Shown piece by piece: positions 46,101-53,236 of a stretch of DNA of 64,000 nucleotides (within the stretch, counting starts at the first letter, position 1; every line of letters starts with the position of its first letter). Position numbers and translations under genes: made by a program. Location: assembly GCF_037646455.1 (NCBI RefSeq), contig NZ_JBBIXN010000005.1, forward strand, positions 310,001 to 374,000, in the 5' to 3' direction. The notes under the pieces were generated by a model. The model saw only the letters and a program-made list of their open reading frames with translations. It was not told the origin of the DNA and did not search any database. Source of the DNA: Draconibacterium mangrovi_A. GTDB taxonomy: Bacteria; Bacteroidota; Bacteroidia; Bacteroidales; Prolixibacteraceae.

Positions 46101-46334
46101 TCCCACAAAAGAAAAGATGAACACCTCAACATCCTCAGGAACCTGCAGTTCGTAGTAACCATCAATATTGGTGATGGTACCAATTGTCGTTCCTTTTACG
46201 AGCACAGATACGCCAGGAATGGATGTACCATCATCGGCACTTGTAACCGTTCCCGTAACCTTTTTTGTCTGTGCATCTGCAAATTGTACCCCAATAAAAA
46301 GGGCGCAGAAAATCAGCAATGCAAGTTTTTTCAT
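43185..46334 (-). CDS. SusC/RagA family TonB-dependent outer-membrane transporter
   Basis: A 1049-residue outer-membrane porin that imports the ligand captured by SusD. After the signal peptide (FADAQ) comes a carboxypeptidase-regulatory-like domain (KVTGTVTSADDGTSIPGVSV, about 26-95), then a TonB-box region LDEVMVVAYGTAKKESLTGS, the plug (LIILDGIQYEGNISSINPGD), and a 22-strand barrel ending FMLGFNLQF. The plug part has the SusC feature TVLKDASSTALYGSRAANGV and the following IITTKRG. SusC lies 22 nt before susD, so they are one unit. It has no adjacent regulator. Confidence 0.95.
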   Translation of the reverse strand: MKKLALLIFCALFIGVQFADAQTKKVTGTVTSADDGTSIPGVSVLVKGTTIGTITNIDGYYELQVPEDVEVFIFSFVGLKTLEVPVEGNVVNAVMEPDVLGLDEVMVVAYGTAKKESLTGSAAVIGEQQIESRSVSNVAQILTGSTTGVQTTAGSGQPGSSPGIRIRGVGTLNTSADPLIILDGIQYEGNISSINPGDISSMTVLKDASSTALYGSRAANGVIIITTKRGTKGTESLKVNLKAQAGVINQALPYYEEVDAYDYYELQAEAFAQSRFNSDNDNSIAEARAYAYENIYQQLRYNPFVGIPNDQIVGSDGKINPNAVASFPDVDWYDAAKQQGYRQNYDLSLTGGSEKTSYFFSMGYLDERGYVIKSDYERYNTRLAIDFDVNDWLEIGTNLSGSIIKSDIGSSNSATYANPWRNARMTPPIYPVYLVDQATGDYILDGAGEKQYDDGGEYSRPINAGRNAIAELNWNSDDYKRNNVGNRSFARFTLMDGLTATFNAGVDIQNYQYKGFENAEIGDGAPTGRMDVSRYTRTTVNLNQLVQYERTFNEVHNVSVLVGHESYKREYTYQRGFKNQFIVSGIYELNNFVNTSTNTSYTTDKTVEGYFARLKYNYMDKYYIEGSYRRDGSSAFHKDVRWGNFFSVGGSWRIDQEQFMAGTAWVNSLKLRASYGEVGNDNIGSYGYQALYETYPNAEEPGIRWSTVGNTELTWEVNKTFDVAVDFALFDRMSGSIEWYNRKSDDLLYSMPLPPTMGLMEQPRNIASMYNRGLEINLNGDVVRTSNFRWNLSLMGSTNQNEITSIPEPFVNGTKKWSEGHSIYDFWLRKYYDIDPDDGATRFHVWEDVEDENGELTGETQLAYDENGDPVLTKDADEANYGYVGASAFPKLQGSIGNEFTYKGFTLSALFTYSLGGEMIDGVYQGMLSSLNVGESYHPDVKNSWMNPGDVTELPRLQYANSNLYATSDYFLISSDYLNIRNVTLSYEFSSQTLESLGVGRLSVFVTGENLYLFTARKGMNPTYNFSGTQSEFAYNPSRSFMLGFNLQF

Positions 46335-46716
46335 AGATTAATTTTTAAAATGATATAACATGGTAATTTAATGTGCTTCCATTTAAACCTGAAAATTGCC
46401 AGGATTTTAATGGCCGCGGTATCAATATTTGCAGTAACATTTTTATCAAACAGCAACAATTTGAGTTATTTCTAACTTCAAGTTATAGTAACTAGCACTA
46501 CCCTTTAATTTCTTCAAGAGTTGACAATTTATACAAATTTTAACAAACCAACATAAAATCCTTAATAAAGTTTAAAATTAGTCTGCGAGTGTCATATTAA
46601 TTACACTTTTAATGTCAAATAAATCGGGAATAAACCTACTTAGTGTGAAATTGACAAATTTAACATTTCGCCAAACAAATAAATAAGTCTTTTATTTGCA
46701 CTTTAATGCCATAATA
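46335..46716. other. Divergent intergenic region between susC and the ATP-grasp-like gene
   Basis: No gene in these 382 AT-rich bases. TAACTTCAAGTTA at 46473-46485 is a perfect 13-base palindrome about 140 nt before susC, and could be an operator. A minus-strand TAAATTTG (46655-46662) is an exact -7 match but about 320 nt from susC. No riboswitch-like structure seen. Confidence 0.4.
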
Positions 46717-47943
46717 TTGAAAAAAGCTGCCGACATCTATCTTTTTAATCCCACATGCGAATATGCAATTGCCAATGGAACAGCTTCGTGGCAGGCTAAT
46801 CGCTTGTTGCAAAAAATGGAAAGCGACCTTGCCACTCTTCCTATGTTTCTTGCGGATCATGCTGATCATATATTAGTTGAAGAACTGCCATCCGAAAGTT
46901 TCCTGAAGAGCCTGGAGCAACTGCACTTCATCCCTCCAAAGTTTATAAAGAAAAAAGAAGCGCTTGCAAGTAAAAAATACATCGACACAGCACATAACAG
47001 GCTAAAACCATGGGGGTGGAGTCCGGCGGCCCATAAAATACTGGAGCCGCTAAAAAAGAATTGTTCAAGCAGATTTAAAAATTCACCGGTGTATGAATGG
47101 AAGGCAGAACACAGAGCATTCTATTCCAAAAAATTCGGTCGCGAGATCCTTGGTCAATTACTGGAAAAGTATCCTGACAACACCTTTATCAACCAAAACC
47201 ATACTGCCCGAATATGCACTACAAAAACGGAGATAGAAGCCTGTTTGCAGGAGTGGAGTAATTTAATGGCAAAAGCTCCCTGGAGCAGTTCGGGCCGGGG
47301 ATTACAGCGCATTAGCAAAACACCGGTACATGAAAAAGTGTGGGAAAAACTGCTCGGGATTGTAAACGATCAGGGTTACGCCATTGTGGAGCCTTTACTC
47401 AACAAACAACTCGACATTGCTTTTCAGTTTCAGATCGTAGAAGGGAAAGTATCGTTTCTTGGCATCAGTAATTTTTCAACCGATTCGAAAGGACAATACC
47501 AGGGTAATCACCTGAACGGCTTACCCGATTCGATAGATGCCGGAGTGCGTGAATTTGCACAAACTTTGCCAGATAAAATTATTGAACCTTTGTTGTACAC
47601 ACTCGAAAATAGTGAACTGCCCAAAAATTACGAAGGGAACCTTGGTGTAGATGCGTTGGTGTATAAAAACAATGAAGGCAGACTTCTTGTAAATCCTTGT
47701 CTCGAGATTAACCTCAGGCAAAACATGGGGCTTTTGTCGCTTCACCTCGAACATTTCCTTGTTCCCGGAAAGAAAGGAATATTCAGAACCTGGTACGGAG
47801 GAGGTAAAAGTTACCTGCAGTTTAAAGAACATATGCAAAAGAAACATCCGCTCGTACTTCAAGATTCCAGAATAAAATCGGGTTTTCTGTCACTAACCGA
47901 TGCACAGAGCGACACCAAATTCGGGGCCTACCTTTGGGTTTAA
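46717..47943 (+). CDS. Uncharacterised protein, ATP-grasp-like, probable TTG start
   Basis: A cytoplasmic protein of about 408 residues for which I have no family name. The start IYLFNPTCEYAIANGTASWQ is a pattern I recall from uncharacterised Bacteroidota proteins; it is reached only with a TTG codon at 46717 (or another TTG seven codons earlier), because the first in-frame ATG lies 33 codons later. In the second half APWSSSGRGLQRI looks like an ATP-binding loop and CLEINLRQNMG resembles the Mg-binding E-x-N segment of ATP-grasp ligases. This is a pattern call only. It starts a plus-strand pair with ppk2, separated by about 76-94 nt. Confidence 0.6.
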   Translation: MKKAADIYLFNPTCEYAIANGTASWQANRLLQKMESDLATLPMFLADHADHILVEELPSESFLKSLEQLHFIPPKFIKKKEALASKKYIDTAHNRLKPWGWSPAAHKILEPLKKNCSSRFKNSPVYEWKAEHRAFYSKKFGREILGQLLEKYPDNTFINQNHTARICTTKTEIEACLQEWSNLMAKAPWSSSGRGLQRISKTPVHEKVWEKLLGIVNDQGYAIVEPLLNKQLDIAFQFQIVEGKVSFLGISNFSTDSKGQYQGNHLNGLPDSIDAGVREFAQTLPDKIIEPLLYTLENSELPKNYEGNLGVDALVYKNNEGRLLVNPCLEINLRQNMGLLSLHLEHFLVPGKKGIFRTWYGGGKSYLQFKEHMQKKHPLVLQDSRIKSGFLSLTDAQSDTKFGAYLWV

Positions 47944-48019
47944 ACGACAATTTTCTAAAATAAATCTAACGATTTTTTCTGATTCTGCTTTTGATTGATT
48001 TTTACTACCTTTAAATGGC

Positions 48020-48841
48020 ATGCAAATACCATCGGATATGGAAACACCAAAACCCGGCCGTACAAAAAAACTCAACAAGAAATTTTACGAAGGTGAACTC
48101 AAAAAGCTCCAGGTTGAACTGGTAAAACTCCAGGAATGGATTAAAGTAAATAAATTAAAAGTGGTGGTAATTTTCGAAGGCCGCGATGCTGCTGGAAAAG
48201 GTGGAACAATTGCACGGATTACGCAATACCTAAATCCCAGAATCTGTAAAGTAGTTGCACTCGGAACACCCACCGAACGCGAAAAGACACAGTGGTATTT
48301 TCAACGCTATGCGCCACATCTTCCGGCTGCCGGCGAAATGGTACTTTTCGACCGCAGCTGGTATAACCGGGCCGGTGTAGAGAAAGTGATGGGATTTTGT
48401 ACCAACGATGAATACTGGGAGTTTCTGCGCTCGTGCCCAAATTTTGAGCGCATGCTGATCCGATCGGGAATTATCCTGATAAAATACTGGTTTTCGGTGA
48501 GCCAGGAGGAGCAGGAAAAAAGATTTCGTTCGCGCATTGACGACCCGACAAAACGCTGGAAACTCAGTCCGATGGACATGAAATCGATGGAACTTTTTGT
48601 GGAATATTCAAAAGCCAAAGACGAAATGTTTGCCTACACCGACACCAAGATAAGTCCATGGTTTGTAGTAGAATCCGACGATAAAAAACGGGCACGACTG
48701 AACTGCATTCACCACCTGCTATCGATGATCCCGTATAAAGAACTAGAACACCAACCCATTGAATTGCCTGAGCGAAAAGAAAATAAAGGCTATGTTCGTC
48801 CGCCTATCGAAGAGATGACTTTTGTTCCTTCGGTGTACTAA
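48020..48841 (+). CDS. ppk2: Polyphosphate kinase 2 family protein
   Basis: Uses polyphosphate to phosphorylate nucleoside diphosphates or monophosphates (or the reverse), in the cytoplasm. It is 273 residues, a single PPK2 domain. Walker A lies in VVIFEGRDAAGKGGTI, followed by YLNPRICKVVAL; Walker B in VLFDRSWYNRAGVEKVMGFC; and SVSQEEQEKRFRSRIDDP closes the lid module, with KRWKLSPMDM. A second in-frame Met at 48038 (METPKPGR) could be the true start. Whether it prefers ADP or GDP or AMP is not decidable. Its stop overlaps the end of the DUF1338 gene on the other strand by 4 bases. Confidence 0.9.
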   Translation: MQIPSDMETPKPGRTKKLNKKFYEGELKKLQVELVKLQEWIKVNKLKVVVIFEGRDAAGKGGTIARITQYLNPRICKVVALGTPTEREKTQWYFQRYAPHLPAAGEMVLFDRSWYNRAGVEKVMGFCTNDEYWEFLRSCPNFERMLIRSGIILIKYWFSVSQEEQEKRFRSRIDDPTKRWKLSPMDMKSMELFVEYSKAKDEMFAYTDTKISPWFVVESDDKKRARLNCIHHLLSMIPYKELEHQPIELPERKENKGYVRPPIEEMTFVPSVY

Positions 48842-49761
48842 TTGTCGCGGGTACGCGTCATATCAAAAAGGTGGGCAGCCTGTTCACCTAAAAAGCCCGA
48901 AAACAATTTTTCCTGACCGTTTTCAGATATGAAGTTACGTTGTGCCAGTTCGTAGTAAGCGTAGGTCCAGCTCATCTTTTCCAAACCATCGTCACCAATC
49001 ACTTCTACATCCTCTTTTACAGCCAGAGTTGCCGATTGTTGTAATTTACTTCCATTTTCTCCTTCGATTTGATCTTTCATGGGTACTCCTGCTTCTGACA
49101 TTGCCTTGCAGGTAGATTCCAAATCGGGCCATTCATCTACATTCTGGTCATTAATAAAGGCCGTAAAATGATTCACTGAGTTTCCGTGCAGCAATACCCA
49201 GGCAGCATACTGTGACACATCGTTTATTTTTAACACCAACTGCTTATCCGGTGTTTTCCAAGGTCTTCTGAAATACTGCGCCAAATCGATCACAAGTGCT
49301 TCGGCAGCTACCCTTGGAATATGACCATCGGATTTGAGCATCGACAACAGCTCGAGGCTTTGATCGGAAATCAAATATGGCGTATCCACAACTGCCTGGT
49401 GAATCTCGGTTTGTGCCCACGATGGCAATTGCTCCACTTCAAGCTGGCTCACAAATATTTTTGGGAATGTGCCGTCGGGATGTTCAAAATGAACGGCATT
49501 CAGTTTCTTCTTTTTGAATACGTACTTGCCAAGCGGCTTATAGTCAAAGAAATTCAGCACATGTTTAATCGCTCTTATTCCTTCGGGCTGTTCCCCCGTA
49601 TGTGTATTAAAGGTTCGGAAAGCAATATGATCATTTACTACTTTTCCTCCTTTTGATGTAACCAGGTCGGAATATGTTTTGGCGTATGGAACCCGGCTCA
49701 AATAGGCTTCCCATAATCGGTCGAGAAGTAGAGCCGTAACTTTATTTGTTGAAAGTCTCAT
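48838..49761 (-). CDS. DUF1338 family protein (HglS-like oxygenase/decarboxylase)
   Basis: Cytoplasmic protein of 307 residues in the family of 2-oxoadipate dioxygenase/decarboxylase HglS, a VOC-fold non-heme iron enzyme that converts 2-oxoadipate to 2-hydroxyglutarate in lysine breakdown. The N-terminal DHIAFRTFNTHTGEQPEGI and AVHFEHPDGTFPKIF are typical, and NHFTAFIND near residue 190 probably holds a second metal His. The final part (MSWTYAYYELAQRNFI) has the Glu expected as the third ligand. Substrate is not certain for bacterial members. A KamA-like radical SAM protein for lysine-type chemistry is nearby, see findings. Confidence 0.85.
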   Translation of the reverse strand: MRLSTNKVTALLLDRLWEAYLSRVPYAKTYSDLVTSKGGKVVNDHIAFRTFNTHTGEQPEGIRAIKHVLNFFDYKPLGKYVFKKKKLNAVHFEHPDGTFPKIFVSQLEVEQLPSWAQTEIHQAVVDTPYLISDQSLELLSMLKSDGHIPRVAAEALVIDLAQYFRRPWKTPDKQLVLKINDVSQYAAWVLLHGNSVNHFTAFINDQNVDEWPDLESTCKAMSEAGVPMKDQIEGENGSKLQQSATLAVKEDVEVIGDDGLEKMSWTYAYYELAQRNFISENGQEKLFSGFLGEQAAHLFDMTRTRDN

Positions 49762-49828
49762 CAGTTGCTTTTTAAGTTAATCTTACTTTGTCATTCAGTC
49801 GGGTCATCCGGCTAACTATTCAGTCTTG

Positions 49829-49857
49829 AAATAATCAGCACGGTTTCCTGATTATTT
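49829..49857. terminator. Hairpin downstream of the pfkB-family gene
   Basis: Perfect 10-bp arms AAATAATCAG and CTGATTATTT around a 9-nt loop, with short T tracts on either strand. It is 115 nt past the stop codon of the pfkB-family gene, which is far for a terminator. The remaining bases of the 210-bp gap show nothing clear. Confidence 0.35.
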
Positions 49858-49971
49858 AAACCCGAAAACGAGTCTATAAGTTACTAAAAAGCAAATGTTT
49901 AAAAGTATTGTTTAATACAAAAAAACTTTGTAAATGTAGAAGCGTTAGAATTTAAAATCGAACGTTAGGTA

Positions 49972-50880
49972 TTAGCTGTATTGCTTCGTTTTTTTCATAA
50001 ACTGCAATACATCTTTTTTGTTGAAGAAGCCTGTTGCTCCGCGCATTGTAGTGTTTAATGCGCCGGCAGCATTACCAAAGCGGAGTGAATCAATCAGAGA
50101 ATTTCCATTTAGAGAATAATGCAGAAAGCCGGCTGAGAAAGCCATCCCCGAACCTACGTTATCGACCATGTTAACTACATACCCGGGATCGAAAAGCAAG
50201 CCCTCTTTTCGGTGAAAAGCTTTAACTCCGTTTTTACCCAGGGTAACAATAACAAGGTCAACGTTATATTGCTCGGCAACTTTTTTGAGAAAATCTTCAG
50301 TGGAATCAGAAGCAATTTTTAACTGTTCAGCCAAAAACTCAATTTCTTTCTCTTTTATTCGAACCACATCGGCACATTTCAACAGTTGCGTTACTACCTG
50401 CACATCGAAGAAATGTTCAAAAAGCTTTAAATCAAAAAAATGAAGTGAATCGGGTGATTCATTGATAAGTTCACGTATCGTATTTTTTGATAAGCCATAA
50501 CGCTGAGGCAAGAGACCAAAGAACAAACAATTGGCCTGTCGGGCAAGTTTCAGCGCTTCGGGAGAAAATTCAATATGATCGAATGCCACATCCTCTTTTA
50601 CTTTGTAACGACTTTCTCCGTTTTCATCAAAAGTAACCTGAACCTCGCCTGTTGGAAACTCGAAGTCCATTTGTACATTTCGATCCGAAATATTCAGCTT
50701 TTTTAGTTCTTCAATTGCTGCATAACCAAGTTCATCATCCCCAACTCTCGACAACAAATGTCCTTCCTCGCCCAACAAATTGCACCTGAACACCAGGTTT
50801 GAAGGAGTTCCTCCTAGTACTTTACCATTCGGTAAAATATCCCACACAATTTCTCCAAATGCAACAATCTTCTTTTTCAT
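49972..50880 (-). CDS. PfkB-family carbohydrate kinase homologue lacking the catalytic Asp
   Basis: Ribokinase-fold protein of 302 residues, close to fructokinases in arrangement: VAFGEIVWDILPNGKVLGGT, LLSRVGDDELG near residue 45 and VNMVDNVGSGMAFSAGFL near 240. The second family signature normally reads GAGD, where the Asp is the catalytic base; here G243-S244-G245-M246 puts a Met in its place (codon 50143-50145, read as ATG). The rest of the motif, including the preceding D240 and the C-terminal GALNTTMRGA, is intact. The protein could bind sugar without phosphorylating it, or be inactive. A -7 element sits directly in front of its start. No sugar genes are adjacent. Confidence 0.85.
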   Translation of the reverse strand: MKKKIVAFGEIVWDILPNGKVLGGTPSNLVFRCNLLGEEGHLLSRVGDDELGYAAIEELKKLNISDRNVQMDFEFPTGEVQVTFDENGESRYKVKEDVAFDHIEFSPEALKLARQANCLFFGLLPQRYGLSKNTIRELINESPDSLHFFDLKLFEHFFDVQVVTQLLKCADVVRIKEKEIEFLAEQLKIASDSTEDFLKKVAEQYNVDLVIVTLGKNGVKAFHRKEGLLFDPGYVVNMVDNVGSGMAFSAGFLHYSLNGNSLIDSLRFGNAAGALNTTMRGATGFFNKKDVLQFMKKTKQYS

Positions 50881-50884
50881 CCCA

Positions 50885-50892
50885 CAAAAATA
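50885..50892 (-). promoter_or_regulatory. -7 element of the pfkB-family gene
   Basis: Reads TATTTTTG on the minus strand, an exact TAnnTTTG, with only 4 nt to the start codon at 50880. No -33 element is evident. It is the third example in the window of a -7 box directly before an ATG. Confidence 0.45.
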
Positions 50893-51063
50893 TCGTCCAA
50901 AAGTAATGATAAAAATATGGATTCAAAGCTGAAATTTACGCTTATTTGTAAATGGGTTTTTGATGGGGTTAGTTAATTCAGTATAACATAAAATTTTTGG
51001 TAGAACTGTTGAAGGAACACAACGAAAACATTTTTACCAACCTTACGTTTGAATGTATTAGCC

Positions 51064-51669
51064 ATGAATTATTTAGCACATTTATACTTGTCGGGCGATT
51101 CGGAAAAATTACTGGTTGGCAATTTTATTGGCGATTATGTGAAAGGTAAGCAATACCGAAGTTATCCTGATGAAATTTCGCGCGGAATAATCTTACATCG
51201 TCACATCGATAGTTTTACCGATGGACATGAGCTGCATCGTGAAGCCAAAAAATTCTTCCGCCCCGATTATGGGCATTATGCTGGAATAGTGGTGGATGTA
51301 ATTTACGACCATTTTCTGGCAAGAAACTGGAACAACTATTCAGAAATCAGCTTGCGATGGTTTGCCAAATGGTCGCATTCGGTTCTACTTTCAAACTTCA
51401 AGCATCTTCCGCTTCGAGTCCAGGGATTCCTGCCCTTTCTTATCCAGCACCGAAGGCTGGAATCATACGCGACAAGCGAAGGGACAACACAAGCCTTGCA
51501 CGTGATGGGTAAATATTCTTCACTGCCGTCGAAATCGGAACGTGCCAAAATAGCTTTACTGGACAACTATAACGAACTGGAACAAAACTTTGAAGCTTTT
51601 ATGGAAGAACTTATAGTTTATGTCCAAACCGAGTTCGGGATTGAATTTAACCTACCACCCCATCAATAA
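51064..51669 (+). CDS. Acyl carrier protein phosphodiesterase-like (AcpH/DUF479)
   Basis: Cytoplasmic protein of 201 residues in the HD-type AcpH family, which removes the 4-phosphopantetheine arm from acyl carrier protein. The start MNYLAHLYLSGDSEKLLVGN and FIGDYVKGK, the GIILHRHIDSFTDGHE around residue 45 with metal-binding His and Asp, and GHYAGIVVDVIYDHFLARNW around 80 are the family features. The start at 51064 is the conserved Met; a TTG five codons upstream adds MNVLA only. It converges on the KamA-like gene. AcpH activity is proven in few bacteria and could differ here. Confidence 0.85.
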   Translation: MNYLAHLYLSGDSEKLLVGNFIGDYVKGKQYRSYPDEISRGIILHRHIDSFTDGHELHREAKKFFRPDYGHYAGIVVDVIYDHFLARNWNNYSEISLRWFAKWSHSVLLSNFKHLPLRVQGFLPFLIQHRRLESYATSEGTTQALHVMGKYSSLPSKSERAKIALLDNYNELEQNFEAFMEELIVYVQTEFGIEFNLPPHQ

Positions 51670-51690
51670 AAAAGCCCGGGATTTCCGGGC
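51668..51690 (-). terminator. Terminator of the KamA-like gene
   Basis: Arms GCCCGG and CCGGGC with a 5-nt loop; the plus-strand A tract on the left supplies a T run on the minus strand. It overlaps the last bases of the AcpH-like gene (stop at 51669). Confidence 0.75.
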
Positions 51691-51696
51691 CATGAT

Positions 51697-52992
51697 TTAT
51701 GCGAGTAATTCGATGTACTTTTGTTCGTAAAAGAAACTCGATTCGCCAAATGCGGGGTCAAGATCATCAAACCAAGCAGCGTTGGGATCGAATTTTGCAA
51801 AGAACGGCTTACCCACCCACGACGGATCACGTCCCTGTAAAAAGTTAAGTACAAAAACCTTTTCACCTTTAATTTCTGAAACGCCAACAATTTGCACTTT
51901 CCCAGGACTGCACGACATACTTGGACCTTTTACTGTCCGGCAAATTCCACTTACCTGATTGTAAGCGTTTCGGTAAATTTGCCAGGCGCGATTCAGGCTA
52001 ACCGAAAAATAATCCTGCGCTCCTGTATCGCGAGCCACAAACATGTAATAAGGTATAATTCCCTGGCGAACCTGTTCTTTCCAGTTCTCAGCCCAAATGT
52101 CTGACCGATCGTTAATGTTTCGCATTATTGGCGACTGCGACCGAATTTGAACACCTGCACCTATCAAGCGCTGAACAGCTGCCTGAACCGCCGGCGTCTT
52201 CAATTCTCCGGGGTGATTTAAATGAGCCATTAATGCAATGTTAATACCGTGCTTTTTTACCTTTTCAAACAGGCGCAACAAATCATCGGCATCCGGATCG
52301 GTAGTATATCGATAGGGCCAGTAAGCCAGCGATTTTGTACCAATACGAATATTTTTCAGATTTGGAATGTCGGCTTCCAGCAAGGCATTGAAATAACTTT
52401 CAAAGAATTTTGTTTTCATTACTGCCGGATCTCCACCTGTAAACAGTACGTCGGTAATGTGCGGATTGGCTTTCAGGTATTCCACCATTTGGTCCGCCTC
52501 TTTCATTGCAAACTTAAACTCGTTCAAAGCAAACTGCGGCCAACGAAAACAAAAAGTGCAATAGGCATGGCAAGTTTGCCCCTGCGTTGGAAAAAACAGC
52601 ATGATCTCGCGGTATTTGTGTTGTATTCCGTTCAATCGTTTGCCGTTAAAAACCGGAACATTATTTTCCTGCCCGGCCGGATTGGGATTTAGTTTTAAAC
52701 GAATCTTATTGACTTCGCCTTGAATCAGGCTTTTTGATGCATTCTTTTTTAATAAAGAAGCAATTTTCAGAAAATCCCTTTGATCCAGCATATCGCGCTG
52801 TGGAAAATTGAGAATGAAAAACGGATCGGTTTCGAAGTTCTCCCATTCGATCAATTCATCCACAACGTAATTATCTGTTTTAAATGGCAAGACTGTGCCA
52901 ACTACTTCAATTTCAAATTTTTGCTCTTCAGTCAATAATTCCATTTGCGGAATCTCCCTGAAATTGCGAAGAGAATAAGGTTTGTAATTCAT
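51697..52992 (-). CDS. KamA-family radical SAM protein (lysine 2,3-aminomutase-like)
   Basis: Radical SAM enzyme of 431 residues with FFPTQGQTCHAYCTFCFRWP around residue 133-152 that holds the cluster cysteines C141, C145 and C148 (CxxxCxxC), and DVLFTGGDPAVM around 188, typical of the KamA/EpmB/lysine 2,3-aminomutase family. The PLP-binding lysine segment of true lysine 2,3-aminomutases (PGGGGK) is not seen; the corresponding place reads SMSCSPGKVQIVG. It may therefore act on another substrate or use PLP differently. The N-terminal 120 residues are lengthened relative to EpmB. The gene ends in a terminator that overlaps the AcpH gene. Confidence 0.83.
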   Translation of the reverse strand: MNYKPYSLRNFREIPQMELLTEEQKFEIEVVGTVLPFKTDNYVVDELIEWENFETDPFFILNFPQRDMLDQRDFLKIASLLKKNASKSLIQGEVNKIRLKLNPNPAGQENNVPVFNGKRLNGIQHKYREIMLFFPTQGQTCHAYCTFCFRWPQFALNEFKFAMKEADQMVEYLKANPHITDVLFTGGDPAVMKTKFFESYFNALLEADIPNLKNIRIGTKSLAYWPYRYTTDPDADDLLRLFEKVKKHGINIALMAHLNHPGELKTPAVQAAVQRLIGAGVQIRSQSPIMRNINDRSDIWAENWKEQVRQGIIPYYMFVARDTGAQDYFSVSLNRAWQIYRNAYNQVSGICRTVKGPSMSCSPGKVQIVGVSEIKGEKVFVLNFLQGRDPSWVGKPFFAKFDPNAAWFDDLDPAFGESSFFYEQKYIELLA

Positions 52993-53162
52993 CTCATTAA
53001 GTTTTTTTAATGGGATACCTTACCAGCAAGCATCCACCTCCGGAACACTTTAAAAGTATCCGCCCAATCCCGATTACACAGCTATTAAAATTACCTCCGA
53101 TAGGATAATGAAAAAAGCTGCTTTTAAATCTGTCTGTCTAAAATTCCCTTATGTAGAAAGTA

Positions 53163-53183
53163 AAAAAATCTATCCGATTTTTT
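53163..53183 (-). terminator. Weak AT-rich hairpin downstream of rodA
   Basis: AAAAAATC and GATTTTTT arms around TATCC; T run on the minus strand. It lies 54 nt past the rodA stop and may end the shape operon. The 244-bp gap to the KamA-like gene otherwise has no clear feature; a minus-strand TATTTTTG at 53201-53208 is a possible -7 box for the KamA-like gene. Confidence 0.35.
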
Positions 53184-53236
53184 AAAGCAAGCGAATATAA
53201 CAAAAATATGATAAAAGGCCAAGGGAATGACATTGG

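Noticed and set aside
50101..50200. A compensated frameshift as the cause of the missing catalytic Asp in the PfkB protein
   Set aside because: Frame is continuous on both sides of the codon with conserved residues flanking it, so a substitution is the simpler reading.
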